IMG/VR virus record: IMGVR_UViG_3300034117_002447
Span: 207,291 to 271,290 of that record
Strand: one strand, 5' to 3'
DNA length: 64,000 bases
From: a virus
The translations under genes were made by a program, and so were the position numbers. This document shows, piece by piece, positions 63,694-64,000 of the stretch (position 1 is its first letter; the number at the start of each line of letters is the position of its first letter). A model generated the notes under the pieces. It was not told the DNA's origin. It was given only the letters and a program-made list of their open reading frames with translations, and did not search any database.

Positions 63694-64000
63694 ACCAAAT
63701 ATTTTAGAATCAATATCAATCCAAAAAATAGGATCTGAGTTTTGCGTTTTTACTAATCGTCAGATTTTTAGAGACTCAGTTATTGAAGTTTGTGCCTGGT
63801 TGCCGGTTACACAAAGGACCCAAATTCTTTTAAGTAAAAATGATCAATTCTTAACCAATAAACTATTCCCTAACCCTGATGGAATCGAAAAGGAGAGAGA
63901 GATTGCGAGCCGACTTGCTGAGCTTGACCTACAGGAAAGGCTTGATCAAGGCTTAATTTCTCAAGCTCAATTCAAAGCAATTTTATTAGATGTTGTTAAT
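63686..64000 (+). CDS. Hypothetical protein, partial (runs off right edge)
   Basis: ATG at 63686 overlaps the end of the gp47-like gene, and the frame is open for 105 codons to the window end (MNRPNILESISIQKIGSEFC to FKAILLDVVN). The N-terminal part is beta-like, followed by a charged helix (GIEKEREIASRLAELDLQER). It has no Walker A motif, so it is not the start of a gp46-like ATPase. Function unknown. Confidence 0.6.
   Translation, partial: MNRPNILESISIQKIGSEFCVFTNRQIFRDSVIEVCAWLPVTQRTQILLSKNDQFLTNKLFPNPDGIEKEREIASRLAELDLQERLDQGLISQAQFKAILLDVVN

Noticed and set aside
63686-64000. Start of a gp46-like ATPase next to gp47
   Set aside because: No Walker A motif or SMC-like N-terminus in the first 105 residues.

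Overview
The window is a 64 kb piece of a large, AT-rich, T4-related contractile-tailed phage (myovirus). It carries a T4-type replication and recombination set: gp32-like SSB, rnh-like nuclease, dUTPase/dCTPase, part of a family B DNA polymerase, UvsX, gp41-like helicase and gp47-like nuclease. It also carries a gp18-like tail sheath and a gp55-like late sigma factor. Three things point to a Bacteroidota (probably flavobacterial) host: a small protein resembling the Bacteroidota Hc1/histone-H1-like family, start codons preceded by A-rich leaders without Shine-Dalgarno motifs, and low GC. The host is inferred, not proven.

Layout. Positions 1-34231 are almost entirely minus strand and hold giant virion genes. 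From the left these are a collagen-like fibre that runs off the window edge, a small protein, a fibre-like protein, a DxD glycosyltransferase-like enzyme, a protein with mucin-like poly-threonine linkers, an amidoligase-like enzyme, then baseplate/tail proteins up to 2277 aa, one of which contains a seven-repeat beta-propeller. One plus-strand gene (14063-14854) sits inside this block. Positions 34281-35370 (minus) hold the late sigma factor and a RuvC-like resolvase. A divergent intergenic region with CTTAG repeats (about 35476-35566) separates these from the plus-strand block: exonuclease, GroEL, a 1452-aa protein, an S1-domain protein, NrdB, NrdA, three proteins with a T4-like capsid-targeting N-terminus (47338, 47904, 51802), the Hc1-like protein, SSB, nuclease and GroES. 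The tail sheath (52480-55512) is an isolated minus-strand gene. The plus strand then resumes with dUTPase, polymerase fragment, Nudix-like protein, UvsX, helicase and gp47.

Regulation. An ATAAATAA-type element resembling the T4 late promoter TATAAATA lies 16-30 nt upstream of the first gene of nearly every late transcription unit on both strands, matching the gp55-like sigma factor encoded here. A different motif, around TTTAGTATAAT or GTATAAT, lies 26-39 nt upstream of several plus-strand early/middle genes. Hairpin terminators follow nrdA and the Hc1-like gene and separate the convergent gene pair at 52.4 kb.

Main points of interest: a possible self-glycosylation module for the fibres; a prohead-targeting motif on a zinc-metallopeptidase-like protein and a HAD phosphatase, suggesting enzymes carried inside the virion; phage-encoded S1-like translation and Hc1-like nucleoid proteins; a complete phage GroEL/GroES pair; and a DNA polymerase ORF that stops between motifs A and B.
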